The position numbers were made by a program, and so were the translations under genes. A stretch of DNA of 64,000 nt. Origin: Aequorivita sp. (GTDB taxonomy: Bacteria; Bacteroidota; Bacteroidia; Flavobacteriales; Flavobacteriaceae). Numbering within the stretch: position 1 is the first letter of the stretch; each line of letters starts with the position of its first letter. A model generated the notes under the pieces. It worked only from the letters and a program-made list of their open reading frames with translations, did no database searches and was not told the origin of the DNA. The stretch spans positions 1 through 64,000 of the forward strand of contig JAUYGY010000053.1 of the NCBI GenBank assembly GCA_030690315.1, read 5' to 3'. Shown here in pieces: positions 45,136-53,865 of the stretch.

Positions 45136-45894
45136 ATGCACGACAATTTTATAGTACATCCCAACTATTCACCCATTGCCGAAAAACTCCGCAACGTTTT
45201 AAGCAACTTTGCTGAAGTGGGCGAAAACGTTACCCAAGGTGAGCGCAATTTGATAAAAAAAGCGACTATTGACGGGGTTGTTGTGAACATAAAAAAATTT
45301 AAGGAACCTAATTTTTTCCAATCGTTCGTATATCAATTTCTACGGAAAAGCAAAGCGAAACGATCTTTCGAATACGCTTTAAAATTGATTGATTGCGAAA
45401 TAAACACACCTTTTCCCATTGCTTATTTTGAAAATTTTTCCTTCGGACTAAAGCAAAGTTTCTATGTAAGTGAACATGTTAGCTATGATTTTGATTTCCG
45501 AAAATTGATACACAAGCCCCAGTTTCAAAACCGGGAGGAAATTTTGAGGCAGTTCACACAATTTACCTTCAAACTTCACGAAAACAATGTGAACTTTTTG
45601 GACCATTCCCCGGGAAATACGCTTATTATTGATAAAGGCAAAAACAATTATAAATACGATTTTTATTTGATAGACCTAAACCGTATGCGGTTTGAGAAGA
45701 TGGACTTTAAAAAACGGATGAAGAATTTCCGCAGACTTTGGCTCTCTAAAACAATGCTGAAAATTATGGCCGAGGAATATGCAGAACTTTACGGAAAAAC
45801 ATATTCTGTAACCCATGAACTTATGAGTACGTATAGCAGGAAGTTTCAAAAAGCCAAGAACAGCAAAAAACTACGAAAGCGCAGAAAATTTTAA
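45136..45894 (+). CDS. Kdo kinase / InaA-like lipopolysaccharide kinase
   Basis: 252 residues with a kinase-like fold. LHENNVNFLDHSPGNTLI resembles the catalytic loop (D...N) and FYLIDLNRMRF the metal-binding D of the KdkA/RfaP/InaA group; an N-terminal lysine in VVVNIKKFKEP would be the ATP lysine. KdkA-type enzymes phosphorylate the single Kdo of the LPS core. The strongly basic C-terminus suggests membrane binding. Divergent from the heptosyltransferase-like gene. Confidence 0.82.
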   Translation: MHDNFIVHPNYSPIAEKLRNVLSNFAEVGENVTQGERNLIKKATIDGVVVNIKKFKEPNFFQSFVYQFLRKSKAKRSFEYALKLIDCEINTPFPIAYFENFSFGLKQSFYVSEHVSYDFDFRKLIHKPQFQNREEILRQFTQFTFKLHENNVNFLDHSPGNTLIIDKGKNNYKYDFYLIDLNRMRFEKMDFKKRMKNFRRLWLSKTMLKIMAEEYAELYGKTYSVTHELMSTYSRKFQKAKNSKKLRKRRKF

Positions 45895-45975
45895 ACATCA
45901 AAAGTTCAGTGTTCAGTAATCAGTATTCATTACTAATTATTCATTACTAATTATTAATTACTCATTACTAATTAC
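45895..45975. repeat. Heptamer array GTTCAGT then ATTACTA/ATTATTC
   Basis: GTTCAGT units, then AATTATTC/ATTACTA words as in 27430-27626, ending at the dapD stop codon. Confidence 0.8.
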
Positions 45976-45978
45976 CCA

Positions 45979-46794
45979 TCAAACAGCAACCCCATATTCC
46001 CGCAGCGCATCATTCAAGGACGTTTTTAGATTGGTACTTTCCTTTCTCGTCCCAATTATTAGCGCACAAGGCACTTGGTATTCTCCAGCTGGAAATTTTT
46101 TGGTGTAACTTCCAGGGATAACCACGGATCGTTCCGGAACGTAACCTTTTATTTCTATTGGGTTTTCACCGGTTACATCTATTATTTTTGTGGAAGCAGT
46201 TAGCACCACGTTGGCGCCCAAAACGGCTTCTTTGTCCACGCGAACACCTTCAACCACAATACAGCGCGAACCTATAAAAGCTCCATCTTCAATAATTACT
46301 GGCGCAGCTTGCAGGGGTTCCAATACCCCACCAATACCAACGCCCCCACTAAGGTGAACGTTTTTGCCAATCTGTGCACAACTGCCCACAGTTGCCCAAG
46401 TATCTACCATTGTGCCTTCGTCAACATAAGCGCCAATATTCACATAGCTAGGCATAAGAATTACCCCTTTGGAAATATATGCGCCGTGACGCGCTACGGC
46501 ATTTGGCACAACACGAATTCCCTTAGCTTCATAACCCGATTTGAGCGGAATTTTATCGTGATACTCAAAAATTCCAGCTTCCAAAGTGCGCATTTTTTGA
46601 ATGGGGAAGTAGAGCACGATTGCTTTTTTCACCCATTCATTTACTTGCCAGCCATCAGCGGATGGTTCTGCACAGCGCAGTTTGCCTTCGTCACAAAGAC
46701 TTACCACTTCGCGAATGGCGACGATGGTTTCGGTTTCGGAAAGTAGGGAACGGTCTTCCCAAGCGTTTTCTATGGTTTGTTTTAATTCTGTCAT
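45979..46794 (-). CDS. dapD: Tetrahydrodipicolinate N-succinyltransferase
   Basis: 271 residues. It succinylates tetrahydrodipicolinate in lysine/diaminopimelate synthesis. The left-handed beta-helix hexapeptide repeats run from about 100 to 230; GAYISKGVILMPSYVNIGAY and HLSGGVGIGGVLEP are DapD signatures. The leader is a nine-base repeat array. Confidence 0.96.
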   Translation of the reverse strand: MTELKQTIENAWEDRSLLSETETIVAIREVVSLCDEGKLRCAEPSADGWQVNEWVKKAIVLYFPIQKMRTLEAGIFEYHDKIPLKSGYEAKGIRVVPNAVARHGAYISKGVILMPSYVNIGAYVDEGTMVDTWATVGSCAQIGKNVHLSGGVGIGGVLEPLQAAPVIIEDGAFIGSRCIVVEGVRVDKEAVLGANVVLTASTKIIDVTGENPIEIKGYVPERSVVIPGSYTKKFPAGEYQVPCALIIGTRKESTNLKTSLNDALREYGVAV

Positions 46795-46799
46795 TTTCT

Positions 46800-46926
46800 A
46801 TTGATGCTATGGATTCTGTGGATACTATTGTTACTGTTGATGCTATTGTTACTGTGGATGCTGTGGATACTATTGTTTTTTTCTTACCGTCATCCGTCAC
46901 CCGTCATCCGTCACCCAGCACCCAGC
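46800..46926. repeat. Nonamer array (NTTGATACT-like) then heptamer CCGTCAY
   Basis: 46800-46880: nine-base units such as GTTGATGCT, ATTGTTACT, GTGGATACT, forming the dapD leader on the minus strand. 46887-46926: five heptamers CCGTCAT/CCGTCAC/CCAGCAC. The nonamer words recur reverse-complemented at 47446-47486 upstream of def. Confidence 0.85.
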
Positions 46927-46997
46927 TTCCTTTTCACAAATATAAAGCCTCCATTTCAAATAACTGTCCAATTGTAGCATACTATTTCCGAAACCCT

Positions 46998-47005
46998 TAT
47001 TTTTG
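46998..47005 (+). promoter_or_regulatory. TAnnTTTG box before ruvX
   Basis: TATTTTTG eight bases before the ruvX ATG at 47014; transcription would start at or next to the start codon. No clear -33 box. Confidence 0.4.
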
Positions 47006-47013
47006 CAATCTTT

Positions 47014-47424
47014 ATGGGACGGATTTTAGCATTGGATTACGGCAGCAAGCGCACGGGCGTTGCTATTACTGACGAGCTGCAGTTAATTGCTTCAGGCTTG
47101 ACTACGGTTGCTACCTTTGAATTAATGGAATTTCTGAAGAAATATATTGCTTCGGAAAAAGTGGAATTGGTTTTGGTGGGCGAACCCAAACAGAAAGACG
47201 GCACTCATTCCAATATTGAAGAAGAAATCCAAAAGTTTTTAATGAAATTTTCTAAAGTTTTTCCCGACTTAGCTGTGAAGCGCGTTGATGAACGTTACAC
47301 CAGCAAAATGGCGTTCCGAACCATGATTGACAGCGGGCTTAAAAAGAAGCAACGGCAAAACAAAGCGCTGGTTGATGAAATTAGCGCGACGATTATTTTA
47401 CAAGAGTTTTTGTATAATAAATAG
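47014..47424 (+). CDS. ruvX: Putative pre-16S rRNA nuclease / Holliday junction resolvase RuvX (YqgF)
   Basis: 136 residues, RNase H fold. LALDYGSKRTGVAITD carries the first catalytic aspartate; LVGEPKQKDG and RVDERYTSKMA follow, and the last acidic residue is in ALVDEISATIIL. The enzyme processes the 5' end of 16S rRNA in E. coli. Probably co-transcribed with def 90 bp downstream. Confidence 0.94.
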   Translation: MGRILALDYGSKRTGVAITDELQLIASGLTTVATFELMEFLKKYIASEKVELVLVGEPKQKDGTHSNIEEEIQKFLMKFSKVFPDLAVKRVDERYTSKMAFRTMIDSGLKKKQRQNKALVDEISATIILQEFLYNK

Positions 47425-47445
47425 AGAATAAAAAGTATTCAGACG

Positions 47446-47492
47446 CAGTTAACAGTAACAATAGTATCGATAGTAACAATAGTATCAATAAA
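47446..47492 (+). repeat. Nonamer array GTAACAATA/GTATCAATA before def
   Basis: Units GTAACAATA, GTATCGATA, GTAACAATA, GTATCAATA, then A-rich sequence to the def ATG. They are the complements of words upstream of dapD, so both leaders read the same in the sense direction of their genes. Confidence 0.8.
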
Positions 47493-47513
47493 AAATAACA
47501 ATATACAATAAGA

Positions 47514-48104
47514 ATGATTCTCCCAATTGTAGCCTACGGCGATCCCGTTTTAAGAAAAGAAACCGAAGAAATAACCAAGGATTATCCGAACTTGGATGCC
47601 GTACTTGAAAATATGTTTGAAACCATGTATGAAGCCCGTGGCATCGGGCTTGCTGCACCTCAGGTAAATCTGCCCATCCGTCTGTTTATAGTGGATGCCA
47701 GCCCATTTGGCGATGATGAAGATCTTTCGGAAGAAGAGCAGAAGTTTGTTTCAACTTTTAAAAGAGTTTTTATGAATGCGCGAATTCTTGAGGAATCTGG
47801 TGATGAATGGGCTTTCAATGAAGGTTGCTTGAGCATTCCCGACGTGCGGGAGGACGTTTTCCGCAAACCGGATATAGTGATGGAATATCAAGATGAAAAT
47901 TTTAAAAAACACAAAGAAACTTTCAGCGGAATGGTAGCGCGCATCATTCAACATGAGTATGACCACATTGAGGGTATTCTCTTCACAGACAAGCTTTCGC
48001 CATTGAAAAAACGATTGATAAAAGGCAAGTTGGCAAACATTTCAAAAGGGAACGTAAGCATAGATTACCGGATGAAATTCCCCAATGCAAAAAAGAAACG
48101 TTAA
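47514..48104 (+). CDS. def: Peptide deformylase
   Basis: 196 residues. The three deformylase motifs are present: GIGLAAPQ (about 44-51), EGCLSIP (about 103-109) with the metal cysteine, and HEYDHIEG (about 143-150) with the metal histidines and catalytic glutamate-type position occupied by D as in part of the family (H-E-x-D-H). It removes formyl groups from nascent proteins. Confidence 0.96.
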   Translation: MILPIVAYGDPVLRKETEEITKDYPNLDAVLENMFETMYEARGIGLAAPQVNLPIRLFIVDASPFGDDEDLSEEEQKFVSTFKRVFMNARILEESGDEWAFNEGCLSIPDVREDVFRKPDIVMEYQDENFKKHKETFSGMVARIIQHEYDHIEGILFTDKLSPLKKRLIKGKLANISKGNVSIDYRMKFPNAKKKR

Positions 48105-48169
48105 CACGCTTGTTTATATTAATCAAACCAAAGATATTTGCAATTGTTAAAACATTTTAAAAGTATTCT

Positions 48170-48727
48170 ATGAGCTTAGAAAAAGTGCTTTCCATTACCG
48201 GCAAACCCGGACTTTATAAATTAAAAACCCAGACCCGAGCAGGCTTTCTTGCCGAATCGCTTGTGGATGGAAAAACCATAAACGTAAGCGGCCGCCACAA
48301 CGTGAGCTTGCTTTCTGAAATAGCAATTTACACCCTGACGGAAGAAGTTCCGCTTCGTAAAGTGTTCGAAAAGATTGCTGAAAAGGAAGGTGGAAAAGAA
48401 ACAATTAGCCATAAGGCTGCAAAAGAGCAACTGGAGGAATATTTCTTTGGCATAATGCCAGATTATGATGAAGACCGTGTGTATTCCAGTGATATTAAAA
48501 AAGTGCTTCAATGGTATAATTTGCTTGTTAAAAATGGCATGACCGACTTTTCTGAAGCAAAAGAAGAAACAAAGGAAGAAGAAAAAGAGGCTGGGGAAAA
48601 GACTAAAAAAGTTACTGCCAAGAAAGCAACCGCTCCAAAAGCTGCTGCTCCAAAATCGGCAAATCCTAAAGCTTCCTCAACCAAAAAAGGAGGGGCAACA
48701 AAAAATGCAGCTTCCCGCAAAACCTAA
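48170..48727 (+). CDS. DUF5606 domain-containing protein
   Basis: 185 residues. The N-terminal 135 residues (SLEKVLSITGKPGLYKLKTQTRAGFLAES...) are the conserved Bacteroidetes domain; the last 45 are a lysine/alanine/proline-rich, histone H1-like tail (KKATAPKAAAPKSANPKASS). A nucleic-acid-binding role is suggested by the tail but not established. Ends in a good terminator. Confidence 0.85.
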   Translation: MSLEKVLSITGKPGLYKLKTQTRAGFLAESLVDGKTINVSGRHNVSLLSEIAIYTLTEEVPLRKVFEKIAEKEGGKETISHKAAKEQLEEYFFGIMPDYDEDRVYSSDIKKVLQWYNLLVKNGMTDFSEAKEETKEEEKEAGEKTKKVTAKKATAPKAAAPKSANPKASSTKKGGATKNAASRKT

Positions 48728-48752
48728 AATTGAATGATTAGTTTATAAGTTA

Positions 48753-48787
48753 AATCCCGTAAGTTTATACTTTCGGGATTTTTTTTG
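48753..48787 (+). terminator. Rho-independent terminator after the DUF5606 gene
   Basis: AATCCCG (48753-48759), a 14-base loop, CGGGATT (48774-48780), then seven T. Confidence 0.75.
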
Positions 48788-48798
48788 TTATTTCCGTT

Positions 48799-48846
48799 GA
48801 AAAGCGAAAAGCGAAAAGCGAAACCAGAAACCAGAAACCTGAAACA
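48799..48846 (+). repeat. Heptamer array GAAAAGC then GAAACCW reaching the mazG start
   Basis: Three GAAAAGC units and three or four GAAACCA/GAAACCT units run to the mazG ATG. Same order and words as near 19575 and 20068; the second gene in this window whose leader is made of GAAACCW. Confidence 0.85.
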
Positions 48847-49623
48847 ATGAAAAATTCCAGAAAAGACCAACTACAAGCTTTTGACAGATTATTGACAATC
48901 ATGGATGAACTGCGTGCTGAATGCCCGTGGGACAAAAAGCAGACTATGGAAACGCTGCGCCATCTCACCATTGAGGAAACCTATGAATTGGGCGATGCTA
49001 TTCTTGAAAATGATTTAGACGAAGTAAAAAATGAATTGGGCGATGTGCTGTTACACATTGTTTTTTATGCGAAGATTGGCAGCGAAACCAACAATTTTGA
49101 TATTGCTGATGTTTGCCATAATATTTGCGATAAATTGATTTCGCGTCACCCCCATATTTACGGCGACGTAAAAGTTGCAGATGAGGAAGAAGTAAAGCGT
49201 AACTGGGAAAATTTAAAGTTGAAAGAAGGTAAAAAAAGCGTTTTGGAAGGTGTGCCAAAATCATTGCCAGCTTTGGTGAAAGCAAGCAGAATACAGGATA
49301 AAGTTGCTGGCGTTGGTTTCGATTGGGAAGAACCGCAGCAGGTTTTTGAAAAATTACAGGAAGAATTAGGCGAACTGCAGCACGAAATAAATGAAAATAA
49401 CCAAGAAAAAATTGAGGCCGAATTTGGCGATGTGCTTTTCTCAATGATAAACTATGCAAGATTCCTTAAAGTGAATCCCGAAAACGCCCTGGAACGCACC
49501 AATAAAAAATTCATTAAGCGGTTTCAGTATTTGGAAGGGAAGGCCAAGGAAATGGACAAATCATTAAAAGATATGACTTTGGCAGAGATGGATGTTTTTT
49601 GGAACGAAGCTAAACTTCAGTAG
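48847..49623 (+). CDS. mazG: Nucleoside triphosphate pyrophosphohydrolase
   Basis: 258 residues with two MazG domains, as in E. coli. CPWDKKQTMETLRHLTIEE, EETYELGDAI with ELGDVLLHIVFYA gives the first E-x2-E...D set; the second is EELGELQHEINE with EFGDVLFSMINYAR. It hydrolyses (d)NTPs to monophosphates, cleaning the pool and affecting ppGpp responses. Confidence 0.95.
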   Translation: MKNSRKDQLQAFDRLLTIMDELRAECPWDKKQTMETLRHLTIEETYELGDAILENDLDEVKNELGDVLLHIVFYAKIGSETNNFDIADVCHNICDKLISRHPHIYGDVKVADEEEVKRNWENLKLKEGKKSVLEGVPKSLPALVKASRIQDKVAGVGFDWEEPQQVFEKLQEELGELQHEINENNQEKIEAEFGDVLFSMINYARFLKVNPENALERTNKKFIKRFQYLEGKAKEMDKSLKDMTLAEMDVFWNEAKLQ

Positions 49624-49846
49624 GCAGTATTCAGTGGCAGTTTACAGAAAAAAGATATTTCTCTCTAAGTTTTTGTAGAATTTACTTCACCATTAACCCC
49701 CAAAATATGTCCAGAAAGTTTAAGAGAAACAAATAAGAAAATTGAAAGAATAAGGATAGAAATTATGTTCCCAATTCTTTCAATTAACATACTGCCTCAG
49801 CTTAAAATCATAAATCAAAAATCGTCAATCTAATATCGGTAATCAA
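49624..49846. other. Gap between mazG and the convergent DUF349 gene
   Basis: A+T-rich, no gene seen and few repeats (a short CAGTATTCAGTGGCAG stretch at 49625). No clear terminator. Confidence 0.5.
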
Positions 49847-51973
49847 TTAATCTTCTCTAACCTCTTTAATTTTAGTGAGCTTTGCTTTCCAAACTTCAAG
49901 TTGCTCTTTGTGTCGTTCAATGTTTTTGTGCACTTCCCTTACCATAGGATTGTTTTCATCAACGTGGTGGAAAAAGCCTAAATTGTTCTCCAATTGGCGG
50001 ATTTCGTCTTTGGTTTCATCAATCTTTTTCGAAATAAAGAAATGCTCGTTCTGTAATTTTCGATCATCCTCGCGGTTTACAAGGGTGTTCAATTTATTGT
50101 CGAATTTGATAAGCTCGGTTTCTTTTTTGCCTAAATCGAGTTTTGAGAAAATACCATCCAACGTCTTGTTGAATTTCTGCTCAATTTGACGCTTGTTGTA
50201 AGGCACTCGGCCAATTTCTTTCCAAGCAGTAATATTTTCCTTTATAGATTTAACATCGGCTTTGTGATCGCCGCTCAATTCAAAGGCAGCTAGTTTATCC
50301 AGCAATTCCTGTTTAGCTTCATAATGAACCATTTCTTCTTTATTGGCTTCATTTTTCTGCGCGTGCAGTCGGTCAAAGTAATGGTTACAAGCTTTTTTAA
50401 ACTGCTTCCAAATCTTGTCGCTATCTTTTCTGGGCACATGGCCAATGTTCTTCCAATCGTCTTGAACTTTTTTCATCAAAGCAGTTGTAGCATCAAAATC
50501 TTCACTGTCTTTACTTTCCTCAGCAATTTTGATAAGCGCTCTTTTCTTTTCAAGATTGGTATATTGCTCCTTTTTTTGATCCTTGTAAAAGCTATTTTTT
50601 TGATGGTTGAAGTTACCCGTCGCATCTTTAAAAGCTTTCCAGATTTCTTTATTGTTGTTTCGTGGAACTCGGCCCGTACTAAAAAACGCATCCCGAAGTT
50701 CTTGAATTTGTTTAATAGCATTTTGCCAGCCTTGGTGGCTAGGTTTTGCTTCTTCGGTTGTTTTTTTTATTTCTTCAACTAACTGTTTTTTTATTTCATA
50801 ATTGGTTTCAAAATCCTTTTCCAGTTCCTGTAATTGTCCTTGACGCTTGTCGTGGATTATTTTGGTGGCTTCACTGAATTTGTCCCAAACCTCATCCCGA
50901 TATTCTTTTGCAACAGGCCCAATATCTTCTTTCCACATTTTGTGAAGCATTTGCAATTCTCGAAACGCTTTGTTAATGTCTTTTTCCTGCGCAAGCTCTT
51001 CGGCGCGGGTAATTAGTTTAATTTTTGAGTCTAGATTATGTTTAAAATCAAGATCGCGGAACTCACGGTTTAGGTGAAGAAAATCGTAAAAATTCTCAAC
51101 ATGGTGATGATATGTATTCCAAACGGTGTTGTATTTATCACGCGGAATTGCTCCGGAAACGTGCCATTTTTCCTGAATATCCTTGAAATGTTTGTAGGTT
51201 GTGTTTATGTTTTCCTCTGCGCTCAGAAGCCCCTTCAATTCCTCAATCAGTTCCCAACGTCTGTCAAGATTGGATTGTAGATCTTTTTTAAGGGTTTTAT
51301 AATGGTTGTTTCGCTTCTCTTTATAATCAAAATAAAGTGAATTGAAATCTTTTTTTAGGGGAGTGGTGTAATGGAAATCGATGATATTTCCGCCCTCGGC
51401 AAGAAATTCCTCCTTTTTATGCTCTAGCTCTTCATTGAATTTGTTGTTGAATTCTGCACGGATTTCTTCAACATCATGCTTTAATTCCTGAATTTTCTTC
51501 GTTTTCAAAAGTCTATCAAGTTCCGCGACTAATTCCTTTTCTGAAAGCGAGCTGTAATCTTTTTGGGCCTTTTCATCATGTTCTTCTTCGGCCTCCTCGT
51601 CTTCAGACGATGCTACTTCTTCCTCATCCTCCTCTTCGTCCTCTGAAGTATTGATTAAAGCTGAATCCTTCAACGTTTCAATTTCTTCATTAGAAGTGGC
51701 TTCATTTACTTCTCTTTCCTCAACAGATTCCTTTTCGGCAAGCATTGCTTTTTCTACCCCGTTTTCATCATCACTTTCTTCAGCAACTGAACTGTGTTCT
51801 GAATTTTCTTCCGAAGCAATTGGCGCTACTTTAATTTCGTCAACATCAGTTTCGGGTGTGTTTTCACTGGCCGTTGTTTCTGTAGTTTCCGAAGTAGGGC
51901 TTGTTTCTTCCGTAGGTTGGTTTGTTGGAATTTCCTTTTCGTTTTCTTCCTGAGGTACTTTTTCGTCAGACAT
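49847..51973 (-). CDS. DUF349 domain-containing coiled-coil protein
   Basis: About 708 residues. Residues 1-150 are an acidic, disordered tail (runs of E, D, S and T); the rest is helical with at least five DUF349 units, each with the pattern W-x-x-I/S-G-x-(I/V)-P-R (for example WHVSGAIPRDKYN, FFSTGRVPRNNNKE, WKNIGHVPRKDSD, WKEIGRVPYNKRQ). Function unknown; conserved across Bacteroidetes. Alone on its transcript or leading from aroE (91-bp gap). Confidence 0.9.
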   Translation of the reverse strand: MSDEKVPQEENEKEIPTNQPTEETSPTSETTETTASENTPETDVDEIKVAPIASEENSEHSSVAEESDDENGVEKAMLAEKESVEEREVNEATSNEEIETLKDSALINTSEDEEEDEEEVASSEDEEAEEEHDEKAQKDYSSLSEKELVAELDRLLKTKKIQELKHDVEEIRAEFNNKFNEELEHKKEEFLAEGGNIIDFHYTTPLKKDFNSLYFDYKEKRNNHYKTLKKDLQSNLDRRWELIEELKGLLSAEENINTTYKHFKDIQEKWHVSGAIPRDKYNTVWNTYHHHVENFYDFLHLNREFRDLDFKHNLDSKIKLITRAEELAQEKDINKAFRELQMLHKMWKEDIGPVAKEYRDEVWDKFSEATKIIHDKRQGQLQELEKDFETNYEIKKQLVEEIKKTTEEAKPSHQGWQNAIKQIQELRDAFFSTGRVPRNNNKEIWKAFKDATGNFNHQKNSFYKDQKKEQYTNLEKKRALIKIAEESKDSEDFDATTALMKKVQDDWKNIGHVPRKDSDKIWKQFKKACNHYFDRLHAQKNEANKEEMVHYEAKQELLDKLAAFELSGDHKADVKSIKENITAWKEIGRVPYNKRQIEQKFNKTLDGIFSKLDLGKKETELIKFDNKLNTLVNREDDRKLQNEHFFISKKIDETKDEIRQLENNLGFFHHVDENNPMVREVHKNIERHKEQLEVWKAKLTKIKEVRED

Positions 51974-52074
51974 TTGTTTCAATGTTAAGGTTCATTTTCT
52001 TGGAGGGTCAAGATACTAACAACTGTGCAACTGGCAAAGCACACAGCGTTTTTTTGACTTTTTTTTTGTAAAAT

Positions 52075-52806
52075 TTAAGAATTCCAAATTTCCCAAGCTT
52101 TATCAGCCTGCATTTCTAACATTTTCAATCCGTTAGTTGTTTTTGCACCTTTGGCTTTTCCTTGGTTTAAAAATTTGGTTTCGGAAGGATTGTAGATTAA
52201 GTCGAAAAGCAAGTGGTTTTCGGTTAAAAACTGATAGAGAATAGGGGGACAATCAGCAATATTTGGGAAAGTGCCCACGGGTGTGCAGTTGATCAGCAGC
52301 AAATGGTTTTCAATAGTAGTTTGGTTTAATGAAGAATACTGAAGCGTATTCAAACTTTCTTTACGGCTCACAAATTGAAATTGAAACCCCAACTTTTCCA
52401 AAGCATAAGCCACAGCTTTTGAAGCGCCACCCGTGCCTAAAATGAGGGCGGTTTTATGTTGAAGCGGTAAAAAAGCCTCCAGTGATTTTTGGAATCCAAA
52501 ATGGTCTGTATTATACCCTGTGAGTTTTTTATCGTCAGAAATTTTAATTGTATTTACCGCCCCTATTTTTCTGGCATCTTCATCAAGATTATCAAGTAGC
52601 GGGATTATTTCTTCTTTATAGGGAATGGTTACATTAAGCCCTTTTAAATGGGGTGTTTTGGAAATAATATTCTGAAAATCTGCAATGGAATATATATCGA
52701 AATTTTCATAGGAATGTGGCAGATTTTCCCTTTCAAATTTTTCCGAAAAATATTTTTTTGAAAAGGAATAGTCTATATTTTTTCCGATCAATCCAAATTT
52801 AGACAT
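52075..52806 (-). CDS. aroE: Shikimate dehydrogenase
   Basis: 243 residues, the short form common in Bacteroidetes. FGLIGKNIDYSFSKKYF at the N-terminus, catalytic lysine in LNVTIPYKE, aspartate in NTDHFGFQKS, NADP-binding GTGGASKAVAYAL. It reduces 3-dehydroshikimate. Overlaps the DUF368 gene by 8 bp, so co-transcribed. Confidence 0.94.
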   Translation of the reverse strand: MSKFGLIGKNIDYSFSKKYFSEKFERENLPHSYENFDIYSIADFQNIISKTPHLKGLNVTIPYKEEIIPLLDNLDEDARKIGAVNTIKISDDKKLTGYNTDHFGFQKSLEAFLPLQHKTALILGTGGASKAVAYALEKLGFQFQFVSRKESLNTLQYSSLNQTTIENHLLLINCTPVGTFPNIADCPPILYQFLTENHLLFDLIYNPSETKFLNQGKAKGAKTTNGLKMLEMQADKAWEIWNS

Positions 52807-53821
52807 GCTTGCTTTTTTTATAATTATCGTACCAATCTAAGCTCAGGACAACGATTACACCAATAACTACAAACACAATGGCCCAAATTGTTTCGGTGCT
52901 AAATTCTGTTGGGAAATAGCGGTCATACCCCGTAATAATTTCCCTTCCGTTGGCGTCGATCCTGATTTCACCCAACGCATTAACGTCATAATTCTTTTCT
53001 TTCCATGGCCAAACAACGCCCAATGAACCAGCGATAAACCCAATAATTACGGCATAGGTTGCTTTTTTGAATCGTTTCAAAACATAGGCCAAAAGATGTG
53101 AAAATGAAACGAGACCCACTAATGAACCCAATGAAAAAACAGATAAAACTTTAAGTAGTTCAATACGTTCGGGGTCATGTACCCAACTGAAATCCCATTC
53201 AAAAATATTTGCAAAAGTGTCAAAAAGCGCATTTACCGAATCTACCAAAAGCAGCACATAATTTCCGAAAAGAATAAGAATAAACGAACCCGAAAGTCCG
53301 GGGAGGGTCATTCCTGAAACGCTTATAATTCCGCAGAAAAAGACAAAAAACAGGTTGCTGTTTTCCTTGGCGGGTTCCAAAAAACTGATGGCAATACCAG
53401 CAATAATTCCGGAAAGCAGATAAGCCACATATTTTCGGTTCCATTCGCCAAAATCTTTTGCTATAAAATAAATAGAGCCCATTATCATTCCGAAAAAGGC
53501 ACTCCAAACGTAAAGTTCATAATGCACAATAAGATAATCGAGCAATTTTGAAACACTGAAATAACTGATCACCATTCCTAATATCAACAGGCTTAAAAAT
53601 TGGCCATTGGTGTATTTGTAAAAACTTTTGAAACGCCCACCGAGAATGAGTTTAAAGGCTTTACGGTTTACTTTTTGGAGTGAATAAATAAATTCTTCAT
53701 AAAAACCCGCAACAAAAGCAACAACACCTCCAGAAACCCCCGGCACTTTATTTGCCGCACCCATTGCTAGCCCTTTTAGGACCAGCCAGGATTTATCGGA
53801 AAATGAGCGATTCTCGTACAT
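52799..53821 (-). CDS. DUF368 polyprenyl-phosphate transporter family protein
   Basis: 340 residues, about nine membrane helices. GAANKVPGVSGGVVAFVAGFYEEF near residue 20 and the later GLSGSFILILFG are the family's repeated half-site motifs. DUF368 proteins (PopT) have been implicated in recycling undecaprenyl phosphate across the membrane. First of two tandem paralogues; 44 bp separates them. Confidence 0.88.
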   Translation of the reverse strand: MYENRSFSDKSWLVLKGLAMGAANKVPGVSGGVVAFVAGFYEEFIYSLQKVNRKAFKLILGGRFKSFYKYTNGQFLSLLILGMVISYFSVSKLLDYLIVHYELYVWSAFFGMIMGSIYFIAKDFGEWNRKYVAYLLSGIIAGIAISFLEPAKENSNLFFVFFCGIISVSGMTLPGLSGSFILILFGNYVLLLVDSVNALFDTFANIFEWDFSWVHDPERIELLKVLSVFSLGSLVGLVSFSHLLAYVLKRFKKATYAVIIGFIAGSLGVVWPWKEKNYDVNALGEIRIDANGREIITGYDRYFPTEFSTETIWAIVFVVIGVIVVLSLDWYDNYKKSKHV

Positions 53822-53865
53822 GTTTCAATGCAATGTTTAGGTCTTTCAGAATAACTATTATATTA

